In this document: positions 29,020 to 39,085 of the stretch, one piece after another
Layout of the letters: every line of letters starts with the position of its first letter
How positions within the stretch are numbered: the first letter of the stretch is position 1
Source: an uncultured Porticoccus sp.
GTDB taxonomy: Bacteria > Pseudomonadota > Gammaproteobacteria > Pseudomonadales > Porticoccaceae
Assembly (NCBI RefSeq): GCF_913061305.1
Contig: NZ_CAJXST010000002.1
Location: forward strand, 124,001-188,000
Direction: 5' to 3'
Length of the DNA: 64,000 nucleotides
Translations under genes and position numbers: made by a program
The notes under the pieces: model-generated
The model's database searches: none
Seen by the model: only the letters and a program-made list of their open reading frames with translations
What the model was told of the DNA's origin: nothing

Positions 29020-31260
29020 ATGAAAAGTGTTGTTCATGAGTTAGCGCGTATCGTCCAGACTGTGGCGACGGCTGATACACCTATCGATCAGGTTAACCTG
29101 ATCGTTGAGTCGATCAGTCAGACCATGGCGGTGGATGTGTGCAGTCTGTACCTGGCGAACGAGCAGCGGGAAATGCTGTTACTGGCATCTCACGGTCTGG
29201 CCAGAAAAGCCGTACGCAACGTCAAGTTGCCATCTGGCACAGGACTGGTGGGCCTGGTCGCCACCAGTCGCCATCCGGTCAATCTGGCCGATGGCACAGT
29301 ACATCCCTCGTATTGCTACGTCGCAGAGACACGGGAAGAGCAGTTCCACAGTTTCTGTGGTGTACCTATCGTGCATGCCGGTAAAGTCATTGGCGTTCTG
29401 GTGGTTCAGGGTCGTGAAATCCGGGAACAGTCGGAGGAGGAACAGGGCTTTTTAGTGACGCTGGCAGCCCATCTGGCATTGCTGCTGGGTACCAGTCCGC
29501 TTGCCCAGGGCGATATGATCGGCCTCAACGAGCGGGTGTCGGGTGTCAAGGGTGCACCCGGTATCGGTATCGGCCATATCAAAATAAGCGATCACGGTGA
29601 ACTCTACTCTGTGCTCGATGCGCCCTGTGAAGATATTTCCGGTGCCGTGGCGGACTGGGAGAAACTGCTTACCGTGGTCCGGGCACAAATTGTTCACGAA
29701 CAGGCGTCCCTCGGCAAAGAGATATCCGGCAGTGTCGCCGGTATTTTCAGTGCCTATAACATGCTGTTGGAGGATCCGGCCTTCTGCAATCATGTCGAGA
29801 AGGGGATTCGTGGCGGCAACTGGTTGCCGGGATCACTACGCAAAGCGGTGCAGCATTTTGCCGAACTGTTTCTGGAGATGGATGACCCCTATCTGAAAGC
29901 CCGCCACGAAGATATCCACCATCTGGGTAACAAGTTGTTCAACGCCTGGCGGGGTATCAAGCCTGTGGCCATTCCGCCTGATACAAACATCGTATTGGTG
30001 GGTTTTCAGGTGAGTGTTTCCGATATTGCCCTGATCCCCAGTGACAAATTGGTGGGGCTGGTCTGTTTTGACGGCTCCGGTCTGTCCCATACGGCTGTGC
30101 TCGCCAATGCACTGGGTATTCCTGCGGTCATGGGCACCGGCCGGCTGCGTCGACTGGTCGATGACGCCAAAATTATTGTTGATGGCAATAATGGTCAGGT
30201 ACTGCTCAATCCCGCTGATGCGGTTCTGGCAGAGTACCAGCGGTTGGTGAATGATCGTCGCGCGCTGATAAAGCAGTTGGAAAAGATGCGCGATTTGCCG
30301 GCCGTGACCCCGGATGGTATCGCCGTTACCCTTTACACCAATACTGGGCTGTTGGCAGATATTTCCCCGGGACTTTTGAGCGGCGCCCAGGGTGTGGGCC
30401 TGTACCGCACAGAAATTCCCTTTATGGTGCACGATAGCTTCCCCTCCGAGGAAGAGCAGATCGGGGTCTATCGGCAAGTGCTGGATGCCTATCGAGGCAA
30501 GCCGGTTCATATGCGGACCCTGGACGTTGGCGGCGACAAGCAATTGCCCTATTTTCCGGTCGACAATGAAAAAAATCCGGCCCTGGGTTGGCGCGGGGTG
30601 CGTTTCACTCTGGATAATAGCCAGTTACTGATGACCCAGGTGCGCGCCATGATGCGCGCAGCAGAGGGCATGGACAATCTGCGAATTCTGCTGCCAATGG
30701 TCAGTTCCACCAGTGAGCTCGACGACTTTTCCGAGATCTTTCTCGATGCCATGGAACAGCTGACAGCAGAGGGCTACGCTGTTACCAAACCTGATTTGGG
30801 TGTTATGGTGGAAGTGCCGGCTGCTATTTCCCAGATTCCGTTCTGGGCCGGGAAGATCGATTTTATCTCCATCGGTTCCAATGACCTGAGCCAGTATCTG
30901 CTGGCGCTGGATCGTGACAACCCCCGGGTATCAGCCCGTTATGACCATGTGCACCCCGCTGTGCTGCTGGAAATTCAGCGCATTCTCAAACTGGCCAAGG
31001 ATGCTGGCATCCCGGTCAGTCTCTGTGGTGAGATGGCTTCGGATCCAGTGGCAGTGGTCCTGTTGCTCGGCCTCGGCATGCGTACACTCAGTATGAGTGC
31101 CGCTAAATTACCCCAGGTGAAATGGTTGATTCGTACACTGCCTATTGCTACCGCCGAGCGCCTGGCGCGCGATTCACTCACCTGCCACTATCCCGCGGAT
31201 ATACGGAAACTGGTGCGTCTCGAACTCGATAACCTCGGTCTCGATGAGCTGTTTAAATAG
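29020..31260 (+). CDS. ptsP: PTS phosphoenolpyruvate-protein phosphotransferase, EI-Ntr
   Basis: Takes phosphate from phosphoenolpyruvate and starts the nitrogen-related PTS relay to NPr and EIIA-Ntr. 746 residues. An N-terminal GAF domain (about 1 to 165) is typical of PtsP and distinguishes it from sugar enzyme I. The EI part shows the phosphorylated His357 in DGSGLSHTAVLANALGIP, then GVGLYRTEIPF, RTLDVGGDKQLPY, GWRGVRFTLD, MVEVPAAI, SIGSNDLSQY and SLCGEMASDP. The nudH/rppH gene often found upstream is absent here. Confidence 0.95.
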   Translation: MKSVVHELARIVQTVATADTPIDQVNLIVESISQTMAVDVCSLYLANEQREMLLLASHGLARKAVRNVKLPSGTGLVGLVATSRHPVNLADGTVHPSYCYVAETREEQFHSFCGVPIVHAGKVIGVLVVQGREIREQSEEEQGFLVTLAAHLALLLGTSPLAQGDMIGLNERVSGVKGAPGIGIGHIKISDHGELYSVLDAPCEDISGAVADWEKLLTVVRAQIVHEQASLGKEISGSVAGIFSAYNMLLEDPAFCNHVEKGIRGGNWLPGSLRKAVQHFAELFLEMDDPYLKARHEDIHHLGNKLFNAWRGIKPVAIPPDTNIVLVGFQVSVSDIALIPSDKLVGLVCFDGSGLSHTAVLANALGIPAVMGTGRLRRLVDDAKIIVDGNNGQVLLNPADAVLAEYQRLVNDRRALIKQLEKMRDLPAVTPDGIAVTLYTNTGLLADISPGLLSGAQGVGLYRTEIPFMVHDSFPSEEEQIGVYRQVLDAYRGKPVHMRTLDVGGDKQLPYFPVDNEKNPALGWRGVRFTLDNSQLLMTQVRAMMRAAEGMDNLRILLPMVSSTSELDDFSEIFLDAMEQLTAEGYAVTKPDLGVMVEVPAAISQIPFWAGKIDFISIGSNDLSQYLLALDRDNPRVSARYDHVHPAVLLEIQRILKLAKDAGIPVSLCGEMASDPVAVVLLLGLGMRTLSMSAAKLPQVKWLIRTLPIATAERLARDSLTCHYPADIRKLVRLELDNLGLDELFK

Positions 31261-31288
31261 CGGGGTGACAGCGGGTTTCCGGGACTCT

Positions 31289-31316
31289 CCCCGGCACTCT
31301 CCCCCGGCACTCTCCC
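31289..31316 (+). repeat. Two-copy 13-bp tandem repeat downstream of ptsP
   Basis: CCCCGGCACTCTC occurs at 31289-31301 and again at 31302-31314, preceded by a partial copy (GGGACTCTC). It lies in the 198-base gap between ptsP and the RimK-like gene, where I see no other feature. Confidence 0.6.
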
Positions 31317-31458
31317 AAGCACAACTGGAGAGTTCATACGTTTAACTAACACATTGATGTCAAAGGATATGATCAGGTGGATCGACAGGCTGCCGGGATC
31401 CGGTAACCTGAAAGCGTCACTCGGTATTTGCTGACAATACAGACAGAGTAAACAATTT

Positions 31459-32919
31459 ATGTCCAATCTTTTACTGGTGGTGGACGATCTCGAGGATATC
31501 AAGGGCTTTGGCTTCGATGACCGAGTCATCAGTTTTGAACAATATCTGGAGGATCACCCGAAAAAAGGTGAGAAAAAGCTCAGTCTGATCAACCTGTGCG
31601 ACAGTGAAAAGTATCTGAGTAGGGGGTACTACTGCTCCCTGCTGGCGGAGGCCCGGGGGCATCGGGTGATGCCCTCGGTGAACACGATCAATGATCTGCG
31701 CAGCAAGTTGTTGTACATGTCGCGGATCACTGGTGAACTGCTGTTGTCCGGCGCCAATGCGGGAGGCGATGGAGAGAAAAAAACGTTTTATGTGAATTTT
31801 GGGATTGCATCAGATCCCGGTTTTTCCAGGTTTGGGCAGCGACTGTTTTCTGTGTACCCGGCCCCCATGTTGAAAGTCGTGTTGTTCTGGTCCGGTGGCT
31901 GGCAGGTAAAAAGTATTGTTGCCATTTCATTGGACAAATTGCCAAAAGCGGAGCGTCCGAAATTTGTGGAAGCGCTGCTCAAATTCAACGAAAAACGCTG
32001 GCAGAGCCCGAAAAAGAAGAAATCCTATCGCTGGGAGCTGGGCGTATTAGTGGATCCCAAGGAGGAGATGCCTCCCAGTAACAAGGAGGCCCTGAGCCGT
32101 TTTATCAAGGCTGCGGCCAAGTGTAATATCAATGCGGAGCTGATCACTGCCAGGGATTACCCGCGCCTCGGCGAATACGATGGCCTGTTCATCCGTGAGA
32201 CCACCGCTATCGACCATCACACCTTCCGTTTTGCCCGCAAGGCGGAGATAGAGGGGATGGTCGTGATCGATGATCCCACCTCCATTTTGCGTTGTTGCAA
32301 CAAGGTGTTTTTACAGGATGCCTTTACCTACAACGGTGTCCCCGCGCTAAAAACCCAGGTGTTTTCCACGCACAACCCCGACGACCTGGATGCCATTGAA
32401 AAGGAATTTGGCTACCCCGTGGTATTAAAGATACCCGAGGGTTCGTTCTCCAAAGGTGTATTCAAAGCTGCTAACCGGGAAGAGCTGTCGGTGCATCTGG
32501 AAGAGCTGTTGAAAACCACTGCGCTGGTATTGGTGCAGGAGTATCTCTACACCGATTTTGACTGGCGCATCGGGGTATTCAACAATCGGCCTCTGTACGC
32601 TTGTCGTTACTACATGGCGCGCAATCACTGGCAAATCTACAATCACGGCAGCAAACGCTTTAACTCGGGCGGATTTGAAACCCTGCCCACCTACGAAGTG
32701 CCGAGGGAGGTGCTGGATGCCGCATTGCGTGCCGCCAGGGTAATCGGTAGTGGTTTATATGGCGTCGATATCAAGCACCAGGGCAAGCAGGCCTATGTGA
32801 TTGAAATCAATGATAATCCCAATATTGACTACAAGGTGGAGGACGCCTACCTCGGCGATGAACTTTATATGCTGGTGATGGCGGAAATGGCCCGGCGTCT
32901 GGAGCTGAAAGGTCGTTAG
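31459..32919 (+). CDS. RimK-like ATP-grasp ligase with N-terminal RLAN domain
   Basis: 486 residues. The first 180 or so match the RimK-like ATP-grasp N-terminal (RLAN) type: LLLVVDDLEDIKGF, KLSLINLCDSEKYLSRGYYCSLLAEARGHRVMPS. The C-terminal half is an ATP-grasp fold: DDPTSILRCCNKVF, YPVVLKIPEGSFSKGVF (nucleotide-binding lysine and loop), VQEYLYTDFDWRIGVF and YVIEINDNPNIDY with metal-binding acidic residues. Family enzymes form amide bonds to glutamate or related amino acids; the substrate here is unknown. It appears to be a single-gene unit ending at a terminator. Confidence 0.87.
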   Translation: MSNLLLVVDDLEDIKGFGFDDRVISFEQYLEDHPKKGEKKLSLINLCDSEKYLSRGYYCSLLAEARGHRVMPSVNTINDLRSKLLYMSRITGELLLSGANAGGDGEKKTFYVNFGIASDPGFSRFGQRLFSVYPAPMLKVVLFWSGGWQVKSIVAISLDKLPKAERPKFVEALLKFNEKRWQSPKKKKSYRWELGVLVDPKEEMPPSNKEALSRFIKAAAKCNINAELITARDYPRLGEYDGLFIRETTAIDHHTFRFARKAEIEGMVVIDDPTSILRCCNKVFLQDAFTYNGVPALKTQVFSTHNPDDLDAIEKEFGYPVVLKIPEGSFSKGVFKAANREELSVHLEELLKTTALVLVQEYLYTDFDWRIGVFNNRPLYACRYYMARNHWQIYNHGSKRFNSGGFETLPTYEVPREVLDAALRAARVIGSGLYGVDIKHQGKQAYVIEINDNPNIDYKVEDAYLGDELYMLVMAEMARRLELKGR

Positions 32920-32960
32920 AAAATGACTATTTATTGATCGCCAATTAGCGACCAGCCACA

Positions 32961-32987
32961 AAAAAACCGGCCGATGGCCGGTTTTTT
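32961..32987. terminator. Bidirectional terminator between the RimK-like gene and rpsT
   Basis: AAAAAA-CCGGCC-GAT-GGCCGG-TTTTTT: a perfect six-base-pair GC stem flanked by A and T runs, between two convergent genes. Confidence 0.85.
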
Positions 32988-33005
32988 GATTGCGATGGCA
33001 AGCCT

Positions 33006-33275
33006 TTAGCTGGCCGCCATTGCCTTCAATTGGGCGTTCAGTCTGCTCTTGTGACGGGCGGCCTTGTTTTTGTGAATAATCCCTTTGTCGGCCATCCGGT
33101 CGATGACGGGTACCGCTGAATTGTAGGCGGCAGTCGCCGTGGTCACTTCGCCGGTTGCAATGGCGGCATAAGTTTTCTTGATATAGGTGCGTACCATAGA
33201 ACGCAGGCCGGCGTTGTGCTGGCGACGCTGTTCATTCTGACGTGCGCGTTTGCGTGCTTGGGGTGTATTGGCCAC
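33006..33275 (-). CDS. rpsT: 30S ribosomal protein S20 (GTG start)
   Basis: Binds 16S rRNA. 89 residues, beginning (V/M)[20 protein letters not shown] and containing [16 protein letters not shown], the S20 signature. The only start that fits the family is GTG at 33275, with GAGAGGAG seven bases upstream; an ATG much further up would add 29 unrelated residues. In E. coli rpsT also uses a non-AUG start (UUG), which is part of its autogenous control, so the GTG may be functional rather than chance. Divergent from murJ. Confidence 0.95.
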   Translation of the reverse strand: MANTPQARKRARQNEQRRQHNAGLRSMVRTYIKKTYAAIATGEVTTATAAYNSAVPVIDRMADKGIIHKNKAARHKSRLNAQLKAMAAS

Positions 33276-33455
33276 CTGGGTGCTCCTCTCAATCGTGAGT
33301 CTTGATTCAAGGCGCGGAAATATACAGGTTTTGGGGCGGCTTATCAACAGGCCGAAGGCCACAAAATCTGCAAATTGCGTTTAGTTTGATAGTCGGGCGT
33401 CTGGCGGCGCGTTCAGGCGCAATACCCAGCAGTCGGTCCCGGCTGTCAGAGCCTA

Positions 33456-35171
33456 ATGTGTGAATCTTTCCAATCGGCGGCGCCGCTATCATCCCGTCAC
33501 CAAAATCACTATGATTTGCCCCTTGCGTTTAGTCATTGTCGGGACCATGCCGGTTTGCAACCACAGAATTCAGACGATAATCCTTTGGAGCCCAAAGCCG
33601 CAGAACCCCCGGTAGCGCCGGGGCTGCTGCGTTCCAGTAGCGTGGTCGGCAGTATGACCATGCTGTCCCGGGTACTTGGCTTGCTGCGGGATATGGTGTT
33701 TGCCCGGGTGATCGGTGCCGATGCGCTGGCGGATGCCTTCTTTGTCGCCTTCAAGATTCCGAATTTCTTTCGACGACTGTTTGCCGAGGGTGCGTTTGCC
33801 CAGGCATTTGTGCCAGTACTGGGTGAGTATCGCGAAAAAGGCACCCCGGCAGCGGTCAAGGCTTTGCTGGATAGCGTGGCCGGTGTGCTGGGGTCGTCGC
33901 TGATCGTGCTCACTGTTCTGGTGGTTATTGCCTCACCGTTGGTCACGGCACTGTTCGCCTTTGGTTTCTGGCTCGATTACCCGGACAAGTTTAACGCCGC
34001 CAGCACTATGCTGCGGATCACTTTCCCCTACTTGATGTTGATATCCCTGACAGGCCTGGCCGGGGCGATTCTCAACAGTTACGACCGTTTTGCCGTGCCC
34101 GCTTTTACGCCGGTGCTGTTAAATATTACCCTGATAGCCGCTGCGCTGGTGGCCGCTCCCTGGTTTGATGCGCCTGTCTACGCGCTGGCCTGGGGGGTGC
34201 TGGTGGCCGGGGTTGTGCAACTGCTGTTTCAGTTGCCGTTTCTCGCGCAGATTGACCGGTTGCCGAACCCTAAGGTGGATTGGCGGGATGACGGTGTGCG
34301 CAGGGTGCTTCGCCTGATGGTGCCAGCAATCTTTGGTGTCTCTGTCAGTCAGATCAACCTGCTGCTGGATACCGTGATTGCCTCGTTTCTGCCAACGGGG
34401 AGTATTTCGTGGCTGTATTACTCTGACCGGCTGTCCGAGCTTCCGTTGGGTGTGTTTGGGATTGCTATCGCCACCGTGATTCTGCCGAGCCTGTCCCGGC
34501 AACATGCTGCCCGCACCACGGAGGTGTTCAGTCGCACACTCGACTGGGCTCTGCGCATGGTACTGTTGGTTGCCATTCCAGCGGCGGTGGCATTGATGAT
34601 GCTTGCCGAGCCGATTCTTGCGACTCTGTTTTACTACGGCGATGTGATGACGCCACGGGATATCGGGATGGCCACCCTCAGCCTCCAGGCGTACGCAATT
34701 GGTCTGATCGCTTTCATGCTAATCAAAGTGCTGGCTCCCGGTTATTTTGCCCGGCAGGATATGAAAACCCCGGTGCGTATCGGGGTGATTGCCCTGGTAA
34801 CCAATATGGTGCTCAATTTGGCGTTTGCCCTGCCGCTGCACCACTATTTTGGGATCGGGCATGTCGGGTTGGCGCTGGCGACATCATTGGCGGCCATGCT
34901 GAATGCCGGACTGCTGTTTCGGGGCCTGTATCGTTTCGGTATTTATCATCCTTCACCCGGCTGGCCCCGCTTTCTGCTGACTTTGCTGGGTGCGAATCTG
35001 GTCATGGCGATGGTGCTGTGGGGATTCACGACTTACCTGGATCAGTGGCTTCTCTGGAGCGGTTGGCAGCGCGCTGGCTGGATGCTGTTGACCTGCCTCA
35101 GTGGCATGCTGGTATACACACTGTTTTTGCTGGTGGGTGGCATACGACCCTCTCACCTCCGCCATCGCTAG
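33456..35171 (+). CDS. murJ: Lipid II flippase MurJ
   Basis: Inner-membrane MOP-superfamily protein moving lipid II outward for peptidoglycan synthesis, with about 14 helices. The N-terminus shows LLRSSSVVGSMTMLSRVLGLLRDMVFA, then FKIPNFFRRLFAEGAFAQAFVPVL, both strongly conserved, including the GAFAQAF loop with central charged residues nearby. The start is uncertain: ATG 33456 gives 571 residues with a nonconserved 55-residue leader, whereas TTG 33585 (LEPKAAEPP) gives about 528, closer to the family length. Followed by ribF. Confidence 0.93.
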   Translation: MCESFQSAAPLSSRHQNHYDLPLAFSHCRDHAGLQPQNSDDNPLEPKAAEPPVAPGLLRSSSVVGSMTMLSRVLGLLRDMVFARVIGADALADAFFVAFKIPNFFRRLFAEGAFAQAFVPVLGEYREKGTPAAVKALLDSVAGVLGSSLIVLTVLVVIASPLVTALFAFGFWLDYPDKFNAASTMLRITFPYLMLISLTGLAGAILNSYDRFAVPAFTPVLLNITLIAAALVAAPWFDAPVYALAWGVLVAGVVQLLFQLPFLAQIDRLPNPKVDWRDDGVRRVLRLMVPAIFGVSVSQINLLLDTVIASFLPTGSISWLYYSDRLSELPLGVFGIAIATVILPSLSRQHAARTTEVFSRTLDWALRMVLLVAIPAAVALMMLAEPILATLFYYGDVMTPRDIGMATLSLQAYAIGLIAFMLIKVLAPGYFARQDMKTPVRIGVIALVTNMVLNLAFALPLHHYFGIGHVGLALATSLAAMLNAGLLFRGLYRFGIYHPSPGWPRFLLTLLGANLVMAMVLWGFTTYLDQWLLWSGWQRAGWMLLTCLSGMLVYTLFLLVGGIRPSHLRHR

Positions 35172-35280
35172 GGCGCTGTCACAAAAGTGTTGCCGTGGCG
35201 GTGCCGCGCCTGTTTTTCCCCCATTGGGCTGGGTTATACTGCCGCCTTTGTTTCGCGATGAAAGCCGCCAGTGACTCCAA

Positions 35281-35308
35281 ACCAGTGACCGGAAACCAGT
35301 GACCGGAA
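35281..35308 (+). repeat. 14-bp perfect tandem duplication at the ribF start
   Basis: ACCAGTGACCGGAA occurs twice in a row, 35281-35294 and 35295-35308. Fourteen is not a multiple of three, so it changes the frame between ATG 35258 and ribF. See the finding on this start. Confidence 0.9.
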
Positions 35309-36243
35309 AAAAGCATCAGTTTATCCGCGGGTTGCATAACCTGCGTCCGGAACATCGAGGTTGTGTCGCAACGATCGGCTCATTCGACGGCGTTCATCTC
35401 GGCCACCGGGCAATACTGCAACAGTTGCGTGAAAAGGCCGCAATATACAGTCTGCCCTCTGTGGTGATTATTTTTGAACCGCAGCCTCAGGAGTTTTTCT
35501 CGGGAGAGCAAGCCCCGGCCCGGCTGATGCGTTTGCGCGAAAAGGTGGAAGCGCTGGTCAGCGAAGGTGTAGATCGGGTTCTCTGCCTTCAGTTCAATCC
35601 TTCGTTGCGCAGTTTGTCTGCCCGACAATTTATTGACAGAGTGTTAATAGACGGACTGGGTGTTCGCTGTCTGGTGGTCGGTGACGACTTTCGCTTTGGC
35701 CATGATCGCAGTGGCAATGACCGGCTGCTCAGGCAAGTGGGGGAGCAGCAGGGTTTTGACGTGATCGACACGCATACCCTGCAGTTTGGCCGCGAGCGGA
35801 TCAGCAGTACGCGCATTCGTCGGGCGTTGGAAGTCGGTGATTTTGCGCTGGCGGAAACGTTGCTGGGGCGACCCTATCAGATTACCGGCAGGGTGGTTTA
35901 CGGGCAGCAGTTGGGTCAACAGTTGGGTATCCCCACTGCCAATGTGCATCTCTATCGCTACCGCGCACCATTGAGCGGTGTGTATGTGGTTGAAGTGGTA
36001 CTGGATGGCAATCGCTTGCCCGGTGTCGCGAATGTGGGCGTGCGTCCAACCGTAGGTGACCTGATAAAACCGGTGCTGGAAGTACACCTGCTGGATTTTG
36101 ATCAGTTAATCTACGGTCAAAGAATTCATGTGGAATTCAAAAAGAAAATACGGGAAGAGCAGACGTTTGATTCTCTCGATGCCATGGTAACGAAAATTCA
36201 CAGTGATATTGCGCTGGCCCGGCAGTACTTTGCCGCGGTGTAA
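35299..36243 (+). CDS. ribF: Bifunctional riboflavin kinase / FAD synthetase
   Basis: Makes FMN and then FAD. 314 residues from GTG 35299. The N-terminal adenylyltransferase domain has ATIGSFDGVHLGHRAILQQL and RISSTRIRRAL. The C-terminal kinase domain has LGRPYQITGRVVYGQQLGQQLGIPTANVHL and NVGVRPTV, the flavokinase PTAN motif. No ATG start is in frame now; the GTG lies within the second copy of a 14-bp duplication and overlaps the TGA of the short frame from ATG 35258. Followed by ileS, the usual order. Confidence 0.94.
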   Translation: MTGKKHQFIRGLHNLRPEHRGCVATIGSFDGVHLGHRAILQQLREKAAIYSLPSVVIIFEPQPQEFFSGEQAPARLMRLREKVEALVSEGVDRVLCLQFNPSLRSLSARQFIDRVLIDGLGVRCLVVGDDFRFGHDRSGNDRLLRQVGEQQGFDVIDTHTLQFGRERISSTRIRRALEVGDFALAETLLGRPYQITGRVVYGQQLGQQLGIPTANVHLYRYRAPLSGVYVVEVVLDGNRLPGVANVGVRPTVGDLIKPVLEVHLLDFDQLIYGQRIHVEFKKKIREEQTFDSLDAMVTKIHSDIALARQYFAAV

Positions 36244-36261
36244 CCCCGATGTTGGAAAACG

Positions 36262-39081
36262 ATGACTGATTACAAAGCTACCCTCAATTTGCCATTTACC
36301 GAGTTTCCCATGAAGGCCAATCTGGCCCAGCGGGAACCGACCATGCTGAAATCCTGGCAGAGCACCGGGCTTTACGAAAAAATTCGTGAGCAGCGTCACG
36401 GCAGACAGAAATTCATTTTGCACGACGGCCCTCCCTACGCAAATGGCGATATTCATATCGGCCATTCGGTCAATAAAATATTGAAGGATATCGTCGTCAA
36501 GTCCCGCACGCTGAGCGGTTATGACGCGCCCTATGTGCCCGGTTGGGATTGCCACGGGCTGCCCATCGAGCACCAGGTTGAAAAGAAAATCGGCAAGGCC
36601 GGCGTCAAGGTGGATACCAAAACATTTCGTCAGAAATGCCGGGAGTATGCGCGCCGTCAGGTGGATGGCCAGAAAAAGGATTTCATGCGTCTCGGCGTAC
36701 TGGGCGACTGGGAAAACCCTTACCTGACGATGGATTACCAGTTTGAGGCAAATATTATTCGGGCGCTGGGCAAGATCATAGAGAACGGTCATCTGGTGCG
36801 TGGCTTCAAGCCGGTATACTGGAGTGTGGTCGGCGCCTCAGCCCTGGCGGAAGCTGAGGTTGAATATCAGGACAAAATGTCTTTTTCCATCGATGTGGCG
36901 TTCCCGGTTGTGGATACCGAAGCCTTTTTGGCCCTCGTGGATGATGTGACTGGCGAAGGGCCGGTCGCAGTGGCCATCTGGACCACCACGCCCTGGACGT
37001 TACCTTCGAACCAGGCGGTCAGTCTCAATCCAGAATTGGATTATGTGCTGGTGCAGTGCGATGCCGGTGAGGGTGTTGGTGAGGGTGTGGGTCGCTTTCT
37101 GTTGGCCGAAGAGCTGGTGCCTGCCGTGATGAAGCGCTGGGGTGTGGAAGACTACCGGATTGTCGGTCGTGTCAAAGGACTGCGGCTCGAGAACCAGCTG
37201 TTACAGCACCCGTTTTATGATCGTCAGGTACCGGTCCTGCTGGGCGACCATGTCACCACAGAAACCGGTACCGGCTGCGTCCACACAGCGCCGGATCACG
37301 GCATGGAAGACTTCGTGGTGGCCAATAAATACGGCATTGGCACACTCAATTATATTGATGATCATGGCCTTTTCCGCGACAGCGTGCCGCTGTTTGCCGG
37401 CGAGCATGTCTACAAGGCGGATGAAGCGGTTGTGGCGCTGCTGAAACAGCGGGGCGTACTGTTGGCCACCCATAAAATTACCCATAGCTATGCGCACTGC
37501 TGGCGGACCAAAACTCCGCTGATCTATCGCGCCACACCGCAATGGTTTATCGGCATGCAGCAGAACGGCCTGCTGGATAATGCCCTCAAGGCAGTGAAGG
37601 ATGTCACATGGTATCCGTCCTGGGGACAGGCTCGCATTGAGGGGATGCTGGAGAACAGTCCCGACTGGTGTATTTCACGTCAGCGCACCTGGGGTGTTCC
37701 GATAACCCTGTTTCTTCACCGCGAAACCGGCGATTGGCACCCGCGCACTGCCGAGTTGATCGAGGTGGTTGCACAGCGTGTTGAGCAGGCGGGCATTGAT
37801 GCCTGGTTTGATCTCGATGCGTCGGAGTTGCTGGGTGACGAAGCGGCAGACTATACCAAGGTTACGGATACGCTGGATGTCTGGTTCGACTCCGGGGTTA
37901 CCCATGCCGCCGTGCTGGATGCCCGCGACCAGCTCGCCTATCCGGCAGATCTCTACCTGGAGGGGTCCGATCAGCACCGCGGCTGGTTCCAGTCTTCCCT
38001 GAAGACAGCCATTGCCATCAAGGGCAGTGCCCCATACCGGGCTGTTCTGACACACGGTTTCACGGTGGATGCCGATGGCCGAAAGATGTCCAAATCCCTG
38101 GGCAATGTGATGTCGCCCCAGCAGGTCGTCAACGATTTGGGGGCGGATGTCCTGCGCCTGTGGGTCGCAGCGACGGATTTCAGCGCGGAAATGAGCGTTT
38201 CCGAGGAGATTCTCAAGCGCACTGCCGACTCCTACCGGCGCATCCGCAATACCGCCCGATTCCTGCTTTCAAATCTCAACGGTTTCGATCCGGCCCGGGA
38301 TCTGCTACCGGTCGAGGATATGCTGGAGTTGGATCGCTGGGCAGTGGGTCGAGCTGCCAGCGCCCAGCGGGATATCCTCGCCGCCTATGACAGCTACCAT
38401 TTTCATCCCATCTACCAGAAGCTGCACAATTTTTGTGTCACCGATATGGGTGGTTTCTACCTGAATATCATCAAGGACCGCCAATACACCTGTCAGGAGA
38501 ACTCTAGGGCCAGACGTTCGGCGCAATCGGCGATTTACCATATCGCCGAGGCGCTGGTTCGCTGGATTGCCCCGGTGCTCAGTTTTACTGCGGATGAAAT
38601 CTGGCGTGTTATGCCCGGGGAGCGTGGAGAGTCGGTATTTATGGCAGAGTGGTGGTCGCTGCCACCTGCTGCTGCGGATGCGATTCCCGACAGCGACTGG
38701 GCGTTAATCGCCAGGGCTCGAAATGCGGTCAACAAGGTGCTGGAAGGCAAAAAAGAGACGGGTATCCAGAAATCCCTGGAGGCGGAAGTGGTACTGTATG
38801 CGGATGGCGAGCTGGCCAGTGCACTGGGCAAATTGAAAGATGAATTGCGTTTTGTGCTGATTACCTCCGAGGCCCGGCTGGCCCCGCTCAGTGAGGCAGA
38901 CGGCGCCGAGCCCACGGAACTTGAGGGTTTGCTGTTGCATGTTGCCCGCACGTCCTATGCCAAATGTGTCCGCTGTTGGCATCACCGCGCCGATGTGGGT
39001 GCGGCGGCTGAACACCTGGAACTGTGTGGTCGCTGTGTGGAAAACGTCACAGGTGCCGGCGAGCGGCGCCTGTTTGCCTGA
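36262..39081 (+). CDS. ileS: Isoleucyl-tRNA synthetase
   Basis: Charges tRNA-Ile; class I synthetase of 939 residues. The HIGH motif is at residue 65 ([13 protein letters not shown]) and KMSKS at 608 ([11 protein letters not shown]). The editing domain includes [14 protein letters not shown] and [15 protein letters not shown]-terminal zinc-binding part has [12 protein letters not shown] and LCGRCVENV, the bacterial type 1 IleS form. Eighteen bases after ribF, and lspA follows within five bases. Confidence 0.98.
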   Translation: MTDYKATLNLPFTEFPMKANLAQREPTMLKSWQSTGLYEKIREQRHGRQKFILHDGPPYANGDIHIGHSVNKILKDIVVKSRTLSGYDAPYVPGWDCHGLPIEHQVEKKIGKAGVKVDTKTFRQKCREYARRQVDGQKKDFMRLGVLGDWENPYLTMDYQFEANIIRALGKIIENGHLVRGFKPVYWSVVGASALAEAEVEYQDKMSFSIDVAFPVVDTEAFLALVDDVTGEGPVAVAIWTTTPWTLPSNQAVSLNPELDYVLVQCDAGEGVGEGVGRFLLAEELVPAVMKRWGVEDYRIVGRVKGLRLENQLLQHPFYDRQVPVLLGDHVTTETGTGCVHTAPDHGMEDFVVANKYGIGTLNYIDDHGLFRDSVPLFAGEHVYKADEAVVALLKQRGVLLATHKITHSYAHCWRTKTPLIYRATPQWFIGMQQNGLLDNALKAVKDVTWYPSWGQARIEGMLENSPDWCISRQRTWGVPITLFLHRETGDWHPRTAELIEVVAQRVEQAGIDAWFDLDASELLGDEAADYTKVTDTLDVWFDSGVTHAAVLDARDQLAYPADLYLEGSDQHRGWFQSSLKTAIAIKGSAPYRAVLTHGFTVDADGRKMSKSLGNVMSPQQVVNDLGADVLRLWVAATDFSAEMSVSEEILKRTADSYRRIRNTARFLLSNLNGFDPARDLLPVEDMLELDRWAVGRAASAQRDILAAYDSYHFHPIYQKLHNFCVTDMGGFYLNIIKDRQYTCQENSRARRSAQSAIYHIAEALVRWIAPVLSFTADEIWRVMPGERGESVFMAEWWSLPPAAADAIPDSDWALIARARNAVNKVLEGKKETGIQKSLEAEVVLYADGELASALGKLKDELRFVLITSEARLAPLSEADGAEPTELEGLLLHVARTSYAKCVRCWHHRADVGAAAEHLELCGRCVENVTGAGERRLFA

Positions 39082-39085
39082 TTGG

